NCBI GenBank assembly: GCA_034336665.1
Contig: JAPFBE010000003.1
Location: forward strand, 34,570,360-34,634,359
DNA: 64,000 nucleotides
Reading direction: 5' to 3'
DNA from: Luscinia megarhynchos
Lineage: Eukaryota; Chordata; Aves; Passeriformes; Turdidae
Below, piece by piece: positions 61,301 to 64,000 of the stretch (position 1 is the first letter of the stretch; every line of letters begins with the position of its first letter). The notes below the pieces were generated by a model. That model made no database searches, was not told the origin of the DNA, and worked only from the letters and a program-made list of their open reading frames with translations. The position numbers and the translations under genes are program-made.

Positions 61301-63355
61301 AGTTCCAGATTAGACATGTGCCAAACATTAAATAAACAACTAGAAGAGGTCATAGCCAAGAGACTGACACATTCCTGGAAGCAAGGAGAACAGGACTCAT
61401 TTGCCTAAACTTAAACATGGATGTGCATCACTGAACATATGTGGTGTCCTCATGGAAAAGGCAGATGTGACACCCACAGTGAAACCATATGGCCTCAACA
61501 TCAAGACAGATAGGATATCCTAAGAGCCTGAGATTACCTGTGCTCCAAGTTTTAGAGAATGAATTTATATTACCTCAAATTTCCTTAAAAAACACACAAC
61601 CCCTAAATCCTGACAGAAATATGAATATGCCCAGATTTAACACACAAATACTTTTAAAGACTTAGAGTTGTTTTTTTTTCAATTCCAATTGAGGTTACTA
61701 GTAATAAATGAAGGACATCTTTGGGAAAAAAGTAAACAAAACCCACAAAACTAAGCAAAACTCACTATCACTCTCCTGTTTGTAAAACATTAACTTCATA
61801 TGACACTTTCTATGACAGTCCATTCACAACCCTAAGATCATTTTTCTGTTCCTACTGGCAGAAGGGACAGTATTTGGCCAGAACCCCTTTGTATCACTTG
61901 TTCCACACAAGTCTACTCCTCACCTCTGCTGATTACCTTTCAATGAATGTAATTGCCTCCCTCAGCATATTAGAAGTAGTGTTTTGTAGGTCCATTGGTT
62001 GCTCAGTGATATCATGGTTTCTCATCAGGATACAGTTCCAGTACTTGGTGAAACCATAGCTGGAGAACCAGGAGATGAAATGAAGGAGTCCACACATGGC
62101 CAGAATAATTATTATTTTCCATTTTACTGGCAATAAATTGGCAAGTTTTCCAGTCACAAGAGTAAATACTGCAAAGATGATCATCTGAGTGTAAAACCAA
62201 TATGTATCTTGCAAAAGACTTGGCCAATTCAGGGTCATCTGTGCCTTGACACTCATTCACAAGGGTAAAAGGCATGCCATAAAAATAATCAAAACCATGA
62301 TTCAATGGATGGTGGCAGTGATCATGGCGAGTTTTGCAATTCACACCCATATGCCACTTCCCTGGAAATAAAAAACAAAGATCTTAAATCCAATATTAGA
62401 GTGTGCCTTCATGTATTGCTCAGTTAAGGTGCAGCCAAGGGAGGAGCTGGTGTGGAATGGGGACAGACCCAGGGAGCAGTAGTGCACCATCCCTTCAGAC
62501 ACTGAATCCTCATTGATGAAGTCCCCTCTCAGCCACCTCTTCTCAAGGCTGAATAGGCCCAGCTCCCTCTGCCTTTCCTCATAGGAGAGATGTTTCAGTC
62601 CCCCAGTTATCTTCATTATTGATGAATAAGTTAATACTGGGCTCAGTGCTGACCCTTGGGGACACCAGTGGTGACAGCTAGACCCTGTGCCACTGATTAT
62701 AGCCCTCTGGGATCAGCTGTTCAGCCAGTTCTCAACCCACTTCCCTGCCCACCCATCCAGTCCACACTTCCAGAGTTTGCCTATGAGGATGTTGTGAGAG
62801 ACAGTTTTTAAAACCTTGCTGAAATCAGTATCATTAACACCACTGTGCTGAAATTGATATAATCAAGACCACTGTGGTGTCTTGGTGCTAATTGGCAGAC
62901 AACATTTTTCTGCTCTAATACAACAGTGAGTATCTCTGTTGGTTCATCCTAAAGCAATCTACACTGGGCAAATAAATTGCTTTCCTTTGAATTTACATCC
63001 ATTTTCAGTGTGTATTTATGTATTATATACACCTCATTTTGGATTTACCAGATACACTGTACTCACACTGGATTTGTGGATAGTGTTCTAAACCCTGCTG
63101 ATTTTGAAAGTTATGCATACAAGAAAATCTAGTTTAACTGATCCTGGACATTTTGACAAAAAAATGAATTTGCAGAAGTAACCTAATTAGAATAGCAAAC
63201 AATGAAAAGGCAAAACTTTATTTGTCTCATACCTACAAGTGCTGTAGAATAACCTTGCTGGCTGAGTATTCTGGCAAAAGTAGTTTCATTTGGTGGGAGC
63301 CCCCCTGAACCACCGTTCCAGAAGAGAACCTGCCGTTGAGTGCTGGATGCCATGC
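51996..63355 (-). CDS. ARSD: Membrane-type arylsulfatase, ARSD-like, 5' incomplete and frameshifted
   Basis: Seven minus-strand exons are visible: 63233-63355, 61937-62361, 60928-61064, 58705-58839, 57136-57298, 55682-55803 and 51996-52354. The exons with the signal peptide and the sulfatase signature Cys (converted to formylglycine in this family) lie beyond 64000. Retained motifs are GKWHMG (catalytic Lys/His region), NHGFDYFYG, two hydrophobic helices (a membrane hairpin as in steroid sulfatase), [28 protein letters not shown] (metal ligand Asp), [18 protein letters not shown] and a Cys-rich end [10 protein letters not shown]. These enzymes hydrolyse sulfate esters in the ER/Golgi. Exon 61937-62361 carries a +1 frameshift before the first helix, so the gene may be broken here or the base may be a sequence error. 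Tail-to-tail position with GYG2 and the CPCFG/FCWC C-terminus favour ARSD; ARSH is the main alternative. Confidence 0.8.
52355..55681 (-). other. Arylsulfatase last intron
   Basis: 3.3 kb of non-coding DNA with a short CR1 end (about 53660-53760) and poly(A) near 54460-54476. The segment 54640-55180 looks repeat-like but I cannot name its family. Confidence 0.5.
53660..53760 (+). mobile_element. Short CR1 3'-end fragment
   Basis: GAGTTGGACTTGATCCTTAT, GGGCCCTTTCCAGCTCAG and AATATTATGGATCT are a diverged form of the CR1 3' terminus. About 100 bases remain. Confidence 0.65.
55682..55803 (-). CDS. ARSD: Arylsulfatase coding exon (HEFLFHYCG)
   Basis: Phase 2-in, phase 1-out exon of 122 bases on the minus strand. 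Encodes [20 protein letters not shown] then [20 protein letters not shown], strongly conserved in this sulfatase group. GC content is higher than in the surroundings. Confidence 0.92.
55804..57135 (-). other. Arylsulfatase intron with LTR-like insert
   Basis: 1.3 kb of non-coding sequence, the central part of which looks like a solo LTR (about 56296-56835). Confidence 0.55.
56296..56835 (+). mobile_element. Probable solo LTR of an avian endogenous retrovirus
   Basis: A CT-rich stretch (56670-56735: CTCTCTTACTCTCTCTTACC and similar) is followed by CCCTTATAATAAACTACAAA, which contains an AATAAA, then GAGAGCTCCTGGGTCTGTCC. That layout (U3, poly(A) signal, R/U5) resembles passerine ERV LTRs I recall. 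No flanking gag/pol/env was seen, so a solo LTR is likeliest. The boundaries and target-site duplication were not established. Confidence 0.5.
57136..57298 (-). CDS. ARSD: Arylsulfatase coding exon ([11 protein letters not shown])
   Basis: Minus-strand exon of 163 bases. Encodes [20 protein letters not shown], then [19 protein letters not shown] and GGAVPRDR. The [15 protein letters not shown] block is one of the most conserved in sulfatases and includes a catalytic-site Lys. Confidence 0.95.
57299..58704 (-). other. Arylsulfatase intron with CR1 fragment
   Basis: 1.4 kb of non-coding sequence. The part at 58290-58555 is a CR1 ORF2 remnant; the rest is unassigned. Confidence 0.55.
58290..58555 (+). 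mobile_element. CR1 LINE ORF2 fragment, plus orientation
   Basis: Translation gives [20 protein letters not shown] then [20 protein letters not shown], the C-terminal region of the CR1 reverse-transcriptase ORF. The copy is short and frame-broken after about 60 codons. It ends 150 bases from a sulfatase exon. Confidence 0.85.
58705..58839 (-). CDS. ARSD: Arylsulfatase coding exon (ASDHGG)
   Basis: Minus-strand exon of 135 bases, phase 1-1. Encodes [39 protein letters not shown] and NGIYKG. ASDHGG carries the Asp that ligates the active-site metal in sulfatases; NTT is a possible N-glycosylation site. CR1 fragments lie on both sides. Confidence 0.93.
58945..59775 (+). mobile_element. CR1 LINE 3' portion (~830 bp), plus orientation
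   Basis: Begins with a diverged ORF2 segment (frame reading [20 protein letters not shown]) and runs through the 3' region, including CCTGGAGAGGAGCAGACTGA and CAGGAAAAAGATTTCCACCC. It ends with CCCTTCCAACTCAGCATATT and CCATGATTCTGTGA. Stops and frameshifts show it is inactive. It is antisense to the sulfatase gene. Confidence 0.9.
60295..60318. repeat. (TC)n simple repeat
   Basis: Near-perfect TC dinucleotide run with one CCC interruption, in a sulfatase intron. Confidence 0.9.
60928..61064 (-). CDS. ARSD: Arylsulfatase coding exon (LHVHTPL)
   Basis: Minus-strand exon of 137 bases between acceptor TTTCAG and donor G|GTAAGT. Encodes [32 protein letters not shown] and [12 protein letters not shown]. 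The HVHTPL His is an active-site residue in this family. It was missed by simple ATG-to-stop scanning because the exon has no internal start in a long frame. Confidence 0.93.
61065..61936 (-). other. Arylsulfatase intron
   Basis: 0.9 kb of AT-rich sequence with no named repeat. Confidence 0.6.
61937..62361 (-). CDS. ARSD: Arylsulfatase membrane-hairpin exon, with +1 frameshift
   Basis: Minus-strand exon of 425 bases between acceptor TTTCCAG and donor AG|GTAATC. The first part, in frame with the upstream exon, reads [32 protein letters not shown] and [17 protein letters not shown]. From about 62200 downwards the family match continues one frame over: [45 protein letters not shown] and REAITFIER. 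The incoming phase (1) and outgoing phase (2) need a length of 1 modulo 3, such as 424, and the observed 425 is one too many. Left unshifted, translation stops at 62012. The two hydrophobic stretches after the break would form the ER-membrane hairpin. Confidence 0.9.
62362..63232 (-). other. Arylsulfatase intron with CR1 fragment
   Basis: 0.9 kb intron, half of which is a minus-strand CR1 copy (about 62410-62835). Confidence 0.65.
62410..62835 (-). mobile_element. CR1 LINE fragment, minus orientation
   Basis: The reverse strand reads [20 protein letters not shown] followed by [12 protein letters not shown], the familiar CR1-derived frame. The adjacent plus-strand text GCTGACCCTTGGGGACACCA and GTTCAGCCAGTTCTCAACCC matches CR1 ORF2 in reverse. 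It lies in the same orientation as the sulfatase gene. Confidence 0.85.
63233..63355 (-). CDS. ARSD: Arylsulfatase coding exon ([11 protein letters not shown]), first visible
   Basis: Minus-strand exon of 123 bases, phase 1-1. Encodes [40 protein letters not shown] and G, the segment that directly follows the signature-cysteine exon in this family. NET is a possible N-glycosylation site. The exon ends TAG|GTATGA. Confidence 0.92.
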   Translation of the reverse strand, partial: AWHPALNGRFSSGTVVQGGSHQMKLLLPEYSASKVILQHL

Positions 63356-64000
63356 CTAGAGAGGAATAATAGTCTTTAAAATAAAACAAGCCAGATTTCA
63401 GATTTCCAGTCTTTTCAGACTGTGTCTTCTAATGGGACTCAGTTGCCTTTGCCTAGTGCCTTTTTATAAGCCATTTCCTACGTCCTAAGATATTCTGCTT
63501 GACCTCCCAAATGATGTATTTTCCAAGTTCCATGTCATCATATGCTAGTGCAATGCAGATGCCTCAGCTATGCTGGGGTGTTTACAAATGGTAGGAAGAC
63601 ACATTTAGATATTAGGCAACTTCTTACGATCAAAGCTCTATCAAAATAAGATGTTAACCAAAAAAAAAAGAAAAAAAAAAAAAAAAAAAAAAAGAAAAAA
63701 GCAAATAAGCTTTATCTAGAACAAAAGGCTTACAGGGTTAGGGGAGCACACTTCTGAAATGTACAGTTCATGATTAATTACATTTCTCCTTCAGCGAGTC
63801 AGAACTACATCAGAAGCTACAATGATTATTACTGCTGTGTGCAGTGGCTGAAGTCTTCTGTCATAAATTTACATGGCTGAAGTAAACCTGTTTTAAGACA
63901 CAATTGCTGAGAACTTTTTTTTACAGTCAGACCCATTTCACTGTGAAAACTTTTCTCGGAATATTAAAAATATGACATTTAATATAATCCTAGTGCCACT
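63356..64000 (-). other. Arylsulfatase upstream intron, to window edge
   Basis: AT-rich sequence with a 40-base A-rich tract (63660-63700). I searched the reverse strand for the sulfatase signature exon (C-x-P-S-R type) and did not see it, so the gene continues beyond the window. Confidence 0.6.
63660..63700 (+). repeat. Poly(A)-rich simple repeat
   Basis: A run of about 40 bases with three G interruptions. It could be a retroposon tail or plain low complexity; no recognisable element precedes it. Confidence 0.85.

Noticed and set aside
62012..62350. Reading the frameshift as programmed ribosomal frameshifting
   Set aside because: No slippery site or downstream structure typical of +1 shifting was seen, and no sulfatase is known to use one. 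A mutation or sequence error is simpler.
51996..63355. Calling the sulfatase ARSH, ARSL or STS
   Set aside because: Not excluded. Parts such as [12 protein letters not shown] also fit ARSH. ARSD was preferred for the GYG2-adjacent tail-to-tail position and the CPCFG/FCWC C-terminus.
63356..64000. Signature-cysteine exon of the sulfatase within the right edge
   Set aside because: No reverse-strand segment with the C-x-P-S-R pattern and flanking GRYP motif was found, so it must lie outside the window.

Overview
The window is vertebrate nuclear DNA, most likely from a bird and probably a passerine. It has widely spaced multi-exon genes with GT-AG introns, several CR1 LINE fragments (some with the ATTCTATG-type 3' end) and ERV/LTR-like fragments of avian type. 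One strong CpG island is present. Nothing suggests a prokaryotic or phage origin, and no CRISPR array, operon or tRNA/rRNA gene was seen.

Three genes can be rebuilt exon by exon. (1) Plus strand, 3061-21648: a CD99-family single-pass membrane glycoprotein best matched to XG, with nine coding exons and 162 residues. (2) Plus strand, 25483-43352: glycogenin, best matched to GYG2, with nine coding exons and 416 residues. Its first exon lies in a CpG island and encodes only the initiator Met, a Ser and one base of the next codon. A minisatellite of about 49 units of roughly 27 bp starts 8 bases past the first splice donor. (3) Minus strand, 63355 down to 51996: the last seven coding exons of a membrane-type arylsulfatase, best matched to ARSD. 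The exons holding the N-terminus and the sulfatase signature cysteine lie beyond the right edge. The order XG, GYG2, arylsulfatase, with GYG2 and the sulfatase tail to tail, is the arrangement at human Xp22.33, next to the primate pseudoautosomal boundary.

Regions: 1-3060 upstream of XG; 3061-21648 XG with a 9.7 kb first intron; 21649-about 21990 XG 3' UTR; about 22000-24850 intergenic; 24850-25490 CpG island; 25498-26830 minisatellite; 32342-43352 remaining GYG2 exons, with an ERV-like insertion in intron 6; 43353-about 45555 GYG2 3' UTR; about 45560-51995 intergenic with a CR1 fragment; 51996-63355 arylsulfatase exons among CR1 and LTR fragments; 63356-64000 intron.

The genes share a neighbourhood but no known pathway: XG is a cell-surface glycoprotein, glycogenin primes glycogen, and the sulfatase hydrolyses sulfate esters in the secretory pathway. 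The main anomalies are a +1 frameshift in the sulfatase exon at 61937-62361, the minisatellite abutting the GYG2 donor, the fully symmetric (phase 1-1) exon set of XG with three CD99-like acidic motifs, and two CR1 fragments closely flanking one sulfatase exon. I found no evidence of a novel multi-gene system. Family and gene names rest on recalled motifs and synteny, not on a database search.
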